This document shows positions 32,448 through 41,166 of a DNA stretch of 64,000 nucleotides, piece by piece. The DNA is from an uncultured marine group I thaumarchaeote (GTDB taxonomy: Archaea; Thermoproteota; Nitrososphaeria; Nitrososphaerales; Nitrosopumilaceae). Numbering within the stretch: the first letter of the stretch is position 1; each line of letters opens with the position of its first letter. The position numbers were made by a program, and so were the translations under genes. The stretch is taken from positions 32,065-96,064 of the forward strand of contig CACDFH010000001.1 of NCBI GenBank assembly GCA_902552015.1. The letters are read 5' to 3'. Under the pieces are notes generated by a model. The model was not told where the DNA came from, did not search any database, and saw nothing but the letters and a program-made list of their open reading frames with translations.

Positions 32448-34217
32448 TTATAATTTGGCTAGCTCGTCTACTTGTTTTTTGATATAATCAAATCCGCTCT
32501 GCCAGAACTTTGATTTGGAAATATCCAATCCATGTTCTTTTAGTAATTTTTCTGGTTTTTGTGAACCGCCTGCAGATAAAATGTCTGTATAAGTAGAAAC
32601 AAAGTCATCGCCTTCGTTTTTGTATATTTGGAATAATGACACTGCAAGCAAATTTCCAAAGGAGTATGAATAGCAGTAAAATGGTGAATGATAAAAATGT
32701 GGAATACAGCTCCATTCAATTCCAAAGTCTTCTGAAATGTTAATGGAATTTCCAAACTGCTCTTTCAAATTTTTTCTATAGATGTCAGATATGTCATCAA
32801 CTGTGATGGAATTTGCAATTTGATTATGAGCTTCTATTTCAAACAATGTGAAAAATGATTGTCTTCCAATTGTTGCATAAAAGTCATCAATCTTATCTGA
32901 AAGCATAGTTGCTTTTTCTCCGTCTGAAATTTGACTTGAAATGTTATCATACAGCAATAATTCTGAATATGTAGATGCAGTTTCTGCAAGAGGTAGTGGT
33001 GCATCAGAAACTAAAATTGATTTCTCTGATGCTGCAACACTGTGTACGGCATGTCCAATTTCATGTGCTAGTGTAAAGACATCTCTTGATTTTCCAGTAT
33101 AATTAATCAAAACAAATGGTGTAATGTATGGAAGTGGAGTACTACAAAAGGCTCCGTCTCTTTTTCCATGTCTTAATGAATAGTCTATGTGGTTTTCATT
33201 AAAAACACGTGATGCATATTCTGCAATCTTTGGACTAAATCGATTAAGAGAATCAAGAACTAATTTTGTTCCCTGATCAAACGTATAGTTTCTTTCTGCA
33301 GCGCTTTTCTTTGATGGTGCATACAAATCATATCTTCTTAGTTTCTTTACTCCTACACGTTTTGCTTTTTGCTGGAAATATTTCTGAAATACTGGTGCAT
33401 TTTTCTTGCACACATCTAACATCACATCTATTGTTTTATCATCTACATCGTTTGAAATGTTCTGAATTGAGATTGGATTCTTAAACCCTCTCATATCAAT
33501 TCCTTCGTTTTTCCAGTTTAGTACAATGTTTTGATAAATCTGACCAATTACTCCCTTGTTATCCTGATATTTTGTTAATAGTGATTTGTATGCTGCTTCT
33601 CTAATTTTTGGATTTTTATTTCTTACAAGTGTTGTAAGTTGTTCTCGTCCCATTGTTTTTTTCTTGCCGTTAACATTTACTGTGTATGTGAATGCATTTG
33701 TTATCTTATCATAAATTTTTACAAGTGCCGAAATTCCTGTAACATCTAATGTGTTAATGATTTTTTCTTCAGGTTCAGTTAGCGCATATTTTGCAACTAA
33801 TCTCTTGTATCGTAGATAATCTGATAACTCTCCTGCGTCTTTGATCAATCTCTTTGCATTTTTTTCGTCTACCTGCTTTTTCCACCATAAATCAAAAAAT
33901 AGCATTTTATTTTGTATGGTTGAACCAAACTGAGAAATTCTATTTAGTAATGCAGTAGCCTCATCTGACTGTGTGTCTTCAGAAAATTTTAGTCCTGCAT
34001 ATCCGCCAATCTTACTTGATTTTTCTGTAATATCTTCAATTTCATGTAGTAATTGTAAAAATTTCTTAGAGGACATATTTGGTTTTAATTGAGATTTATT
34101 TTTTGCAAATTTATCAGACTGTTTTTGTATCTCTTTGATTTTTTTATCAAATGTTTGTCTAGTTGGATTTTTAACTAAATCATCAAGATTCCATATGCCG
34201 TTTTTGTATTTCTGCAC
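32448..34217 (-). CDS. pepF: M3-family oligoendopeptidase F
   Basis: The zinc-binding HExxH is FTLAHEIGHAVHS, with the downstream glutamate in LAETASTYSELLLYD. The 589-aa length and the C-terminal YCYSYSFGNLLAVSLFQIYKNEGDDFVSTYTDILSAGGSQKPEKLLKEHGLD match PepF. The enzyme degrades short peptides in the cytoplasm. It appears to be transcribed alone. Confidence 0.92.
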   Translation of the reverse strand: MQKYKNGIWNLDDLVKNPTRQTFDKKIKEIQKQSDKFAKNKSQLKPNMSSKKFLQLLHEIEDITEKSSKIGGYAGLKFSEDTQSDEATALLNRISQFGSTIQNKMLFFDLWWKKQVDEKNAKRLIKDAGELSDYLRYKRLVAKYALTEPEEKIINTLDVTGISALVKIYDKITNAFTYTVNVNGKKKTMGREQLTTLVRNKNPKIREAAYKSLLTKYQDNKGVIGQIYQNIVLNWKNEGIDMRGFKNPISIQNISNDVDDKTIDVMLDVCKKNAPVFQKYFQQKAKRVGVKKLRRYDLYAPSKKSAAERNYTFDQGTKLVLDSLNRFSPKIAEYASRVFNENHIDYSLRHGKRDGAFCSTPLPYITPFVLINYTGKSRDVFTLAHEIGHAVHSVAASEKSILVSDAPLPLAETASTYSELLLYDNISSQISDGEKATMLSDKIDDFYATIGRQSFFTLFEIEAHNQIANSITVDDISDIYRKNLKEQFGNSINISEDFGIEWSCIPHFYHSPFYCYSYSFGNLLAVSLFQIYKNEGDDFVSTYTDILSAGGSQKPEKLLKEHGLDISKSKFWQSGFDYIKKQVDELAKL

Positions 34218-34297
34218 AATTTCTTTCAGTTTGAACTGTTTCTATATCTTTTGAAATTCATTTAACGTCTAAATAATACACGATCAAAAACAATCTT

Positions 34298-34372
34298 GGA
34301 TCCGTCGTCTAGCCTGGTTTGGATGCTGCACTCACACTGCAGAGGTCGCGAGTTCAAGTCTCGCCGGATCCA
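34298..34372 (+). tRNA. tRNA-Val (anticodon CAC)
   Basis: The acceptor stem GGATCCG/CGGATCC, anticodon stem CTGCA/TGCAG with loop CTCACAC (anticodon CAC, Val) and T arm GCGAGTTCAAGTCTCGC are present. Discriminator base is A at 34372 and no CCA is encoded. ORF 34296..34481 over it is a shadow. Confidence 0.95.
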
Positions 34373-34407
34373 CTTATGTTATATTTGGAAAAACCCTTCA
34401 AAAATTT

Positions 34408-35127
34408 ATGAAAACAGGTTTGTTCATAATCATCGTTTTGGTTTCAGGATGTTTTGCAGGTTTAATCCATGGCGGAATTAATCTTGCCATAGTCGAACCA
34501 TATCTTGATCAAGCAATTGGAATTGAAAATCAAACTCTTTTTGCAACCGGTGAAGAAGAAGATACTCCTGAATTTTGGGTAGAATACAACTCATATCGTG
34601 TATGGCAAAAAGGTGGTCAGGTGTTAGCTGGTGCAATTCTTGGAACATCTATTGCAGCGCTGGTTGGAATTGTATTTCTATTTGCAAGAAAAGTACTCCC
34701 TGAAGGAAACAATGTCAAAAAAACACTTGTTTTATCTGGATTGATGTGGTTTACAATATTTGTAATTCCTTTCTTAAAGTATCCTGCAAACCCTCCTACT
34801 GTAGGAGAAACTGAAACTGTTGTATTGCGTTCCATTCTTTTCCTATCATTCATAGCAATCTCTGGATTGGGGGCTGTTGGATTTTATCAAGTTTACAAAA
34901 GATTACAAAATAAGAAAATTCTTGCATTTGCAGGATATGCTGTATTCATCAGTGCTATATTTTTCATAATGCCTGAAAATCCTGATGAGATAACTGCCCC
35001 TATGGAACTAGTTGATGGATTTAGAGGTGCATCATTTGTGGCAGTAACTGTTTACTGGTTGACGTTGGGTCTAATTCTTGGTGGATTCATTGAAAAACTT
35101 CAAGAACGACTTAAGCTAAAGAGTTAG
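34408..35127 (+). CDS. cbtA: CbtA-type predicted cobalt transporter subunit
   Basis: The six-TM protein shows the CbtA family features: an N-terminal segment with GCFAGLIHGGINLAIVEPYLDQAI, EYNSYRVWQKGGQVLAGAILG, and KYPANPPTVGETETVVLRSILFL. CbtA is predicted from B12-riboswitch and gene-neighbour evidence in other organisms to import cobalt. These archaea make cobalamin and need it for methylmalonyl-CoA mutase, encoded 18 kb downstream. No CbtB (short His-rich TM protein) was found. Confidence 0.85.
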   Translation: MKTGLFIIIVLVSGCFAGLIHGGINLAIVEPYLDQAIGIENQTLFATGEEEDTPEFWVEYNSYRVWQKGGQVLAGAILGTSIAALVGIVFLFARKVLPEGNNVKKTLVLSGLMWFTIFVIPFLKYPANPPTVGETETVVLRSILFLSFIAISGLGAVGFYQVYKRLQNKKILAFAGYAVFISAIFFIMPENPDEITAPMELVDGFRGASFVAVTVYWLTLGLILGGFIEKLQERLKLKS

Positions 35128-35128
35128 T

Positions 35129-35326
35129 ATGGTCAAAATCGAAACATTTGACGCAAATACTTTTTGGAACAAATCTTATGCACATCAACGTGGGAAATTA
35201 CTAAAACGTGTCCAAGTTCCTGATGATCAAATTAAGATTCTGGTAAACAAACAGTATCTTGAGCTTCCATCTCCACTTCGTTATGAAATTGAAACAAGTG
35301 GAATAAAAAAATCAGAACTTGGCTAA
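35129..35326 (+). CDS. Small hypothetical protein (65 aa) after cbtA
   Basis: MVKIETFDANTFWNKSYAHQRGKLLKRVQVPDDQIKILVNKQYLELPSPLRYEIETSGIKKSELG starts one base after the cbtA stop and overlaps the tfb 3' end by 4 bp. It is soluble and basic, with no known domain and not like CbtB. Tight coupling suggests a link to cobalt uptake or simple co-transcription. Confidence 0.6.
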   Translation: MVKIETFDANTFWNKSYAHQRGKLLKRVQVPDDQIKILVNKQYLELPSPLRYEIETSGIKKSELG

Positions 35327-36321
35327 TCTTTCTTTACTTTTTGTCTTGTAGTAACGTTATACGTTTCATCATTTTTTACTACCTTGTTAAATTTAGGATT
35401 TGAAAATGATGCAATTTTTGCATCTTTGAGTTTTTTACAGAGGTTTCGTATTGTTACGCTACTGATGTTTGCAGCCTTTGATACTTGAGTTTGTGAAACT
35501 TTTTCGTTATTTGTAATTGCAGCAAGATATACCACTGTAGCTGCCATTGCAACCGGATTCTTACCACTTGTTATCATTAATTCCTCTGCTTTAATCAAGA
35601 ATTTTATGGCATCTCGTTTGGTTTTTTCTGATGCTCCAACCTCAGTTGTAATTCTTGTGATAAAACTAACTGGATTGTATGTCTCAAGTGTTAAATCAAG
35701 ATCTTTTACCAACATTCTGTAAATTCTATGTATGCTTGTTCTTCGAAGATTTGTTGCATCTGCAATATCTTGAATTGTTCTTGGTGTGTTTGTGAATCGA
35801 CATGATGCGTATACACATGCGCTTAAAATGACAGGGATACTTCTGCCTCTCCCAATCTTCTTTGCTAATGTTTTTCTGTAAATGTATGCTGCCTGTTCAA
35901 CTGCTGCATCTGAGAGTGATAATTTTGCCTTTAGTCCTTCCAAAAGTGTAAATGCTTTTTGCATGTTTCTGTGACCTGGAAGTGCTTTGCTGTTCTTATC
36001 CCACATTCGTAGACGATAAAAAGTTCTTTTCATCTCTCCACTCAGATTCTTACCTGTTGCATCCTTGTCTGATTGTTGAATTACTGTTGACAATCCCATG
36101 TCATTGAATGCAAGTGTTGATTTTCTACCTGTTCTGGATTTTGACATGTAGTCTTCACCTGTTTGTACTGATTCTGGTCCCAGTTCTGCCAAGTTTTCTG
36201 ATACAACTTCTCCACATGCTGAACACATGACTTCTCCTGTAGTGCTATCAGAAACAAGTAGGACATCTTTCCCGTTATTGTTTTTGCAAACGTGATCACT
36301 AGATTCAGAATCTTTATTCAC
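35323..36321 (-). CDS. tfb: Transcription initiation factor B (TFB) with unusual zinc ribbon
   Basis: Two cyclin-like repeats are clear (AYIYRKTLAKKIGRGRSIPVILSACVYASCRFTNTPRTIQDIADATNLRRTSIHRIYRMLVKDL, and KFLIKAEELMITSGKNPVAMAATVVYLAAITNNEKVSQTQVSKAANISSVTIRNLCKKL). The B-finger/linker GEDYMSKSRTGRKS is present. The zinc ribbon is odd: DHVCKNNNGKDV...VMCSACGEV, with H-x-C instead of C-x2-C at the first knuckle. It starts at GTG 36321. Multiple TFBs are usual in this phylum, and this may be a specialised one. Confidence 0.9.
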   Translation of the reverse strand: MNKDSESSDHVCKNNNGKDVLLVSDSTTGEVMCSACGEVVSENLAELGPESVQTGEDYMSKSRTGRKSTLAFNDMGLSTVIQQSDKDATGKNLSGEMKRTFYRLRMWDKNSKALPGHRNMQKAFTLLEGLKAKLSLSDAAVEQAAYIYRKTLAKKIGRGRSIPVILSACVYASCRFTNTPRTIQDIADATNLRRTSIHRIYRMLVKDLDLTLETYNPVSFITRITTEVGASEKTKRDAIKFLIKAEELMITSGKNPVAMAATVVYLAAITNNEKVSQTQVSKAANISSVTIRNLCKKLKDAKIASFSNPKFNKVVKNDETYNVTTRQKVKKD

Positions 36322-36360
36322 TATTCTAGTATGTCACTTTGAATTAATTAGTAATGTCTT

Positions 36361-36390
36361 CTAGTGTTAATTTTTTTAATTTAGCACTAT
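36361..36390. promoter_or_regulatory. TTAGCACTA inverted repeat upstream of tfb
   Basis: CTAGTGTTAA, nine bases, then TTTAGCACTAT forms a near-perfect inverted repeat. It lies just upstream of an AATTAATTA TATA-like element (36342-36350) that is about 25 nt from the tfb GTG. The core TTAGCACTA recurs in other promoters of this window (39841, 42296, 57594, 59053). Confidence 0.45.
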
Positions 36391-36593
36391 CATTCTTCAG
36401 AATTATTCTGATGGTGTAAATTTACCATGATAAATGACATTTCTTTTAGAAATTCATATTCTCCGTTTGACCAAGAATACTTGTTTGCATTATCCCAAAA
36501 ATCTTGTCTTGGACTGGATTCTGAATCTTCAGATTGCATATCAAATATTAGATTTTGATCTATAATACGCAAATTGCCTCTTCTGATTGACAA
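36390..36593 (-). CDS. Hypothetical protein (67 aa)
   Basis: MSIRRGNLRIIDQNLIFDMQSEDSESSPRQDFWDNANKYSWSNGEYEFLKEMSFIMVNLHHQNNSEE lies upstream of tfb on the same strand in an otherwise empty gap. The acidic, aromatic sequence has no recognised domain. It could be real or chance; there is no competing frame. Confidence 0.4.
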   Translation of the reverse strand: MSIRRGNLRIIDQNLIFDMQSEDSESSPRQDFWDNANKYSWSNGEYEFLKEMSFIMVNLHHQNNSEE

Positions 36594-36704
36594 AAATGCT
36601 CAAAAAAATTGATCCATTGTTAACTCTGAATTGATTTTATGCTGAGTTTAGGTCAAACTTATCGACACAGAATCACATTTACACATACGGCCATACTAAT
36701 ACAC

Positions 36705-36836
36705 ATGAAAGCAAGATTTAACGGAAAGTGCCAAAGTTGTGGCGGAGATATCCAGAAAGGAAAGGAAATTGCCCGAAATTCAGATGATGTCTGGGTTCAC
36801 AAACACTGCGTTGAAGAATTAGTGGATTTGCCTTAA
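36705..36836 (+). CDS. Zinc-ribbon microprotein (43 aa)
   Basis: MKARFNGKCQSCGGDIQKGKEIARNSDDVWVHKHCVEELVDLP starts at ATG 36705; the longer track start (36639) adds an unrelated tail. C-x2-C and H-x2-H-C (VHKHC) form a compact zinc site. A similar small protein type is common in archaea, with no assigned job. Confidence 0.7.
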   Translation: MKARFNGKCQSCGGDIQKGKEIARNSDDVWVHKHCVEELVDLP

Positions 36837-36867
36837 ATCATATATCCGCGGTTTTTTTATTTTTAGC

Positions 36868-37713
36868 ATGCTGATTAATCCTGTAGATCTCCTACTGTGG
36901 ACATTTCGAAGGAATGAAAATGACGTTGTAAAACTGTATGATGCATTGTCTCCGATTATGGAATTATCGACCGGGGGTGATATGCTAAATTTTGGATTTT
37001 GGGATGAATCAACACCTCACCCAATAGATGCTCAAAAACGGCTATGCACCATGATGGGCGATATGGCTCAAATCTCTTCAGCAGAAATGATAGCTGATGT
37101 TGGAAGTGGAATTTTAGGTCCTGCAAAAATATGGATTTCCCAATATCCTTCATTACACATATCGTCTGTAAATGTCAATTTCTCACAATTGGCCTCTGTT
37201 GAACCTGACAATATTTCAAAACTTAATTCCACTGCACGAATGCTTCCTTTTTCAAACTCTTCTTTAGATCGTGTAATTGCATTAGAATCTGCACAACACT
37301 TCAAACCTGTCGGTGACTTCTTCTCTGAATCATATCGTGTCTTGAAAGATGATGGAATTCTTGCTCTTGCAATTCCTACTGCTACCGATGATTCTAGTTT
37401 GAGTAATCTTGGAATTTTAAAATTTACCTGGTCATCAGAACATTATTCACAAAAAAATATTCTAGATGAAATTTCCAAAAATGGATTTGAAGTTATAGAA
37501 TCAAGTGATATTGGAAAAAATGTTTACCCACCTCTTGCTCAATATTATATCAACAATCGTGAAGAGCTACGGAAAAAAATTCTCTCTCGTTATTCTAAAT
37601 ATGTAGAAAAAATACTTTTTGAATCTATGAAAAAAATGCAATCTGCGTCTGAAAATGGATTGATCGGCTATTCAATGCTAAAATGTAAAAAATTAGCACT
37701 AGACTCACGCTAG
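36868..37713 (+). CDS. SAM-dependent methyltransferase (class I, UbiE-like)
   Basis: Motif I is MIADVGSGILGPAKIWI; post-I and motif II regions (SVNVNFSQL, RVIALESAQHFKPVGDFFSESYRVLKDDGILALAIP) fit small-molecule methyltransferases of the type 11 group. An N-terminal helix pair and GFWDEST (a cyclopropane/tocopherol methyltransferase-like entry) suggest a lipid or quinone-like substrate. The exact target is unknown. Followed by a zinc-ribbon protein and a phytoene-desaturase-like enzyme, it may act on isoprenoids. Confidence 0.75.
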   Translation: MLINPVDLLLWTFRRNENDVVKLYDALSPIMELSTGGDMLNFGFWDESTPHPIDAQKRLCTMMGDMAQISSAEMIADVGSGILGPAKIWISQYPSLHISSVNVNFSQLASVEPDNISKLNSTARMLPFSNSSLDRVIALESAQHFKPVGDFFSESYRVLKDDGILALAIPTATDDSSLSNLGILKFTWSSEHYSQKNILDEISKNGFEVIESSDIGKNVYPPLAQYYINNREELRKKILSRYSKYVEKILFESMKKMQSASENGLIGYSMLKCKKLALDSR

Positions 37714-37716
37714 TGC
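37693..37716. promoter_or_regulatory. GCACTAG/CTAGTGC inverted repeat
   Basis: TTAGCACTAG, then ACTCACG and CTAGTGC, give a perfect 7-bp inverted repeat across the stop codon of the methyltransferase gene and 36 bases before the zinc-ribbon ATG at 37753. The bases TTAGCACTAG..TCACGC.TAG closely match those at 42296-42316. Confidence 0.4.
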
Positions 37717-37752
37717 ATAACTATTAAATATCAGAATTGGCTAATTTTGTTC

Positions 37753-37971
37753 ATGGGCGCATCATGTAAAGGAATATGCACACAGCACAAAGTAATGAAA
37801 GTTCCAAACTCATTAAAATATCAATTTGGACTAAAACGTTGCAGTTGGTGTGAAGTATGGCTTGATACCGAAGAAATTCGTTGCCCTTGTTGCAAAATGA
37901 TTTTGAGAACTAAATCCCGAAACAAGAAAAGAGCCATAACTGTCGAAACACCTCCAACAGCTGCTGCTTAA
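37753..37971 (+). CDS. Zinc-ribbon protein with three Cys pairs (72 aa)
   Basis: ATG 37753 gives MGASCKGICTQHKVMKVPNSLKYQFGLKRCSWCEVWLDTEEIRCPCCKMILRTKSRNKKRAITVETPPTAAA. CSWC and CPCC form a typical rubredoxin-like zinc ribbon; CKGIC...H may hold a second metal. The basic tail could touch nucleic acid. It ends one base before the next gene's ATG, suggesting co-transcription. Confidence 0.75.
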   Translation: MGASCKGICTQHKVMKVPNSLKYQFGLKRCSWCEVWLDTEEIRCPCCKMILRTKSRNKKRAITVETPPTAAA

Positions 37972-37972
37972 A

Positions 37973-39349
37973 ATGAATTCCAATAATCAAACTAAAGAGA
38001 TTTCAAAAAAATCGCCGACAAAACCGGTCGTCATAATTGGCGCCGGCGTCGGTGGTTTATCCATTGCAACACTCTTGGCCAATGACGGACACTCTGTTTC
38101 TGTCTATGAGAAATCTGATAGAGTTGGGGGAAGAACCGCCTCCATGGAATTCAAAAACCATATTTTAGATAACGGGTTTCATATTATGCCGTTTTACAAA
38201 AAATCTGCAATTTATGAAATTCTAAAAGACGTCAAGATAGAATCCAGACTGAAACTTGCAATTGTTGATAAAATTGCATTTTATGATGATGGATTCCACA
38301 CATATCCAAAAGGTATTGGAGATATTCTCAAAATGTCTTTGATACCCTTCAAAAGTAGAATATCATTATTGAAAATTCTACTACCTATGGCTTTCACCAG
38401 TATGGAAAAAGCCGAACAGCTTGATTCTGTACCGTTGACAAAAGTCACATCCAAGCTTGATTTCCATTCTAAGCAATTTTTTGATGCTGTGTGTATGCTT
38501 GCATTTGCAGATACTCCTGATCATATCTCTCTTGGTGAATTTGCAAGAACCATAATTCGCGCAAATCCATTCAAAGGAGGAACAAGTGAATTTGCATATC
38601 CTGACATGGGCGGATATGACCGAATTAGTGAGGTAATGGCAAATTATGTCAAGGAGAAAAACTCTCAAGTAAATCTTGGTCATACCATCAAAAAGGTACT
38701 TGTTAAGGACAGAAAGGTGACTGGAGTTGAACTATCTACTGGTGAAATAGTTCAAAGTGACTGTGTAATTATCTCATATCCTGCATATCATGCAATAAAT
38801 CAATTATTTGATAATGGAATATTTGATGATGATTTTATCACGAAGACAAATCGTTTGAATAAAACTACCTCTGTTGTAGAGGTCCATTTTGCATTATCAA
38901 AGAAATTGGATGAACGTCAGGTTGTTTTCCCTGTAGGTGAGCATTATGTTTCAAAAGGAATATTTTTCATCTCAAACATTACTCCTTCAGTTTCTCCAAA
39001 AGGAGAACATCTCATAATTGTTGGCACTCCTGTAAAACCTGAAGAAACCGAAAATCCTACACGGATTAAAGAAATTGTCTCTAAGATGAAACAAGAATTA
39101 TCTGATATTTATTCTGATTTTGATGATTCATTACTCTGGGATAGACCTATGGCCTGGAAATTGGTAGAGGCTGTAGTTAAAGAACCAGGCTTGGTGTGGA
39201 AAAATAAAATGCCACATTCTGTTTCACATGTTGATGGGCTATTTTTTGTAGGTGATTCTACTGTAAGTTATGGAATAGGAACTGACTCTGCAGCACATAG
39301 TGCGGTTCTGGCACATCCATTAATACAAAAACATCTTTCGTCACTGTGA
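37973..39349 (+). CDS. FAD-dependent phytoene desaturase/amine oxidase-like enzyme
   Basis: The N-terminal FAD motif is VVIIGAGVGGLSIATLLANDGHSVSVYEKSDRVGGRTASMEF, and the C-terminal FAD loop is VDGLFFVGDSTVSYGIGTDSAAHSAVLA, the layout of carotenoid desaturases/isomerases and related NAD(P)/FAD oxidoreductases. Length of 458 aa fits. It probably oxidises or isomerises an isoprenoid; no other carotenoid gene is in the window, so the substrate is open. Confidence 0.82.
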   Translation: MNSNNQTKEISKKSPTKPVVIIGAGVGGLSIATLLANDGHSVSVYEKSDRVGGRTASMEFKNHILDNGFHIMPFYKKSAIYEILKDVKIESRLKLAIVDKIAFYDDGFHTYPKGIGDILKMSLIPFKSRISLLKILLPMAFTSMEKAEQLDSVPLTKVTSKLDFHSKQFFDAVCMLAFADTPDHISLGEFARTIIRANPFKGGTSEFAYPDMGGYDRISEVMANYVKEKNSQVNLGHTIKKVLVKDRKVTGVELSTGEIVQSDCVIISYPAYHAINQLFDNGIFDDDFITKTNRLNKTTSVVEVHFALSKKLDERQVVFPVGEHYVSKGIFFISNITPSVSPKGEHLIIVGTPVKPEETENPTRIKEIVSKMKQELSDIYSDFDDSLLWDRPMAWKLVEAVVKEPGLVWKNKMPHSVSHVDGLFFVGDSTVSYGIGTDSAAHSAVLAHPLIQKHLSSL

Positions 39350-39778
39350 GTGTTTTTTTGCATAATTTGCAAATTCGTCCAAAACCATTTTCATACTACT
39401 TTCGATTTTACTTTTAGCAAATATTCCTAAAATTTTCAGTCCTCCTGATAACACAAAATCCACTTCGATCGTAACTTTTGTTTTTTCTCCTACTTTTTCA
39501 TATCTCTCATCAAATGTGGTACCTTTAGCCTGTCCATCTAACATCTTGACAATATGCCTATCTGGTTTTTCAATTATATGTTCTGTAGTAACATTCACGG
39601 TTTTACCAAGAAAACGGAGTGTCTCAAAAATTTTTGTTCTATTTCCATCACTCTCTACAATTTTTAATTCTAGAAAATATTCTGGTAGTATCTCTGTAAA
39701 TTTTTCATAATCTGTACTAATTGCAAAAAATTTGTCTCTATCAATATCTACTAATTTTGTAAAAGAAAATTTTGGCAT
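39341..39778 (-). CDS. SRPBCC-fold (polyketide cyclase/COQ10-like) protein
   Basis: The 145-aa protein MPKFSFTKLVDIDRDKFFAISTDYEKFTEILPEYFLELKIVESDGNRTKIFETLRF has the START/SRPBCC pattern: a first strand, two helices forming the pocket lid, six more strands and a long C-terminal helix (SKIESSMKMVLDEFANYAKK). Such proteins bind hydrophobic ligands such as quinones or carotenoids. Its 3' end overlaps the convergent desaturase-like gene by 9 bp, so a shared ligand is possible. Confidence 0.72.
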   Translation of the reverse strand: MPKFSFTKLVDIDRDKFFAISTDYEKFTEILPEYFLELKIVESDGNRTKIFETLRFLGKTVNVTTEHIIEKPDRHIVKMLDGQAKGTTFDERYEKVGEKTKVTIEVDFVLSGGLKILGIFAKSKIESSMKMVLDEFANYAKKHSQ

Positions 39779-39822
39779 ACATTTTTTGATAATTTATTGA
39801 ATTAAAGTTTAGAGATACCTCG

Positions 39823-39861
39823 TTAGGCACTAGTCATTGAATTAGCACTTGCTTATATATT
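39823..39861 (+). promoter_or_regulatory. Promoter with TTAGGCACTAG and ATTAGCACTT copies and TATA box
   Basis: TTAGGCACTAG (39823-39833) and ATTAGCACTT (39841-39850) lie directly upstream of a TATA-like CTTATATAT (39852-39860). The TATA centre is 26 nt from ATG 39882, consistent with a leaderless transcript. This is the clearest example of the recurring TTAG(G)CACTA element just before a TATA box. Confidence 0.5.
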
Positions 39862-39881
39862 GTAAATGCGACGATTGTTTA

Positions 39882-40850
39882 ATGAAAGCACTACTCGCGG
39901 GAGTTGCAAGCGTCTTACTATTGACCTCAATGGTCGCTAGTGTAGAGGCAAACAATGTCCCTGACTGGGTAAAAAATAACGCAGGATGGTGGGCTGCAGG
40001 TCAAATTGATGATACTGCATTTGTCTCTGGTGTTCAATATATGATTGAAAATGGAATAATTAATGTTCCATCAACTACCAGAAGTTCAGGTACCTCTGAT
40101 ACTATTCCAAGTTGGGTAAAAAATAACGCAGGATGGTGGGCTGACGGTACATTAACTGAAAATGAATTTGTAAATGCACTTCAATATTTGATTAAAATGG
40201 GAATCATGAAAGTTAGCGCAAGCGCTGTAAGTGATGACGGTGCATCAAAATCTCAGTATCAAGAAGCTCCTAAAGAAACCACAAAACCACAATCATCTGG
40301 TAACGCAGATCTTGATGAAATGTTAGTACAATGTCAAGGTGGAGAGAACAAAAGAGAAATTCGTGAATGTGAAAAAACAATCAAAGAAGAATACAAACTA
40401 AAAACATACATGAATGATGGTGAAAAATACCAACTTGGTAATGTAGCAATCTATTATGTTGCAGACTGGAAAGAGGAAACTCGCAAAGGTGTAAAAGAAT
40501 ACAATAACATTGCATACACTGCAACTGGCCAAGCTCTCTTGAACTTGCAAATACTAGTTCAAAACACTGGTACTGCAAATGAAACTCTAATGTGTACAAG
40601 TCCTTCCATATGTAATTATACTGTATGGGATGGAGGCAAAAAATGGGTCAACTCTGGCTCTGATTTCACATCTGGTAACATTGTTCTAAAACCGGGTCAA
40701 GCCAAATTTGCAAATATCTTATGGGGTCCTGCAATAGGTTATGGAAGTTATGAAAACTTTGAGTATGATTCAGGTAAAGATTACTACTTGAGAATAGCTG
40801 AACCATTTGGAAAACTAGATCTTCCTTTGAATCTTGTAGTTGTTCCATAA
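39882..40850 (+). CDS. Secreted protein with two WVKNNAGWWA repeats
   Basis: ATG 39882 (MKALLAGVASVLLLTSMVASVEA) gives a clean signal peptide. Two repeats follow: VPDWVKNNAGWWAAGQIDDTAFVSGVQYMIENGIINVP and IPSWVKNNAGWWADGTLTENEFVNALQYLIKMGIMKV, a motif common in exported proteins of ammonia-oxidising archaea. After a short linker comes a beta-rich domain (residues about 195-322) similar in style to the Ig-like DUF4352 domain, with a Cys pair (MCTSPSICNY). Extracellular; function unknown. The longer track start is rejected because it breaks the signal peptide. Confidence 0.8.
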   Translation: MKALLAGVASVLLLTSMVASVEANNVPDWVKNNAGWWAAGQIDDTAFVSGVQYMIENGIINVPSTTRSSGTSDTIPSWVKNNAGWWADGTLTENEFVNALQYLIKMGIMKVSASAVSDDGASKSQYQEAPKETTKPQSSGNADLDEMLVQCQGGENKREIRECEKTIKEEYKLKTYMNDGEKYQLGNVAIYYVADWKEETRKGVKEYNNIAYTATGQALLNLQILVQNTGTANETLMCTSPSICNYTVWDGGKKWVNSGSDFTSGNIVLKPGQAKFANILWGPAIGYGSYENFEYDSGKDYYLRIAEPFGKLDLPLNLVVVP

Positions 40851-40878
40851 CATCTCTTTCTTTTTATTATGATCAAAA

Positions 40879-41166
40879 ATGTCTGACATAATCTGGGGAA
40901 CTGTAACAAAAATAATATCGACGAATTCATTTGAGATGAATGTATCGCATCAAAAAGATACTAATCAAGATAGTTATCAAGATGTTGAAGAAATTAATTT
41001 TACAGAAATTGATATTCCAAGTATTCCTGCTGATGAAAACTCTAGAAATGTCTCACAAATTGAAGAAAATTTGAAGGATAAATTTGTAAAATGTGAAATT
41101 TCAGGCAGGAATTCTGAAAATAGACTTGTCTGTGCAGTCTCTCATTCTGGCGCTGGCGGATACTGA
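40879..41166 (+). CDS. Small acidic protein (95 aa) coupled to 2OG oxygenase
   Basis: MSDIIWGTVTKIISTNSFEMNVSHQKDTNQDSYQDVEEINFTEIDIP begins like an OB-fold or SNase-type beta strand pair and continues acidic, ending SHSGAGGY. Its TGA overlaps the next ATG (TGATG), so it is translated together with the oxygenase. It could be the substrate or carrier protein of that enzyme; this is speculation from coupling. Confidence 0.65.
   Translation: MSDIIWGTVTKIISTNSFEMNVSHQKDTNQDSYQDVEEINFTEIDIPSIPADENSRNVSQIEENLKDKFVKCEISGRNSENRLVCAVSHSGAGGY

Noticed and set aside
34296-34481. 61-aa ORF over the tRNA-Val gene
   Set aside because: It spans the folded tRNA and the cbtA start in another frame.
37068-37304. 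78-aa minus-strand ORF inside the methyltransferase gene
   Set aside because: Opposite-strand shadow with no independent support.
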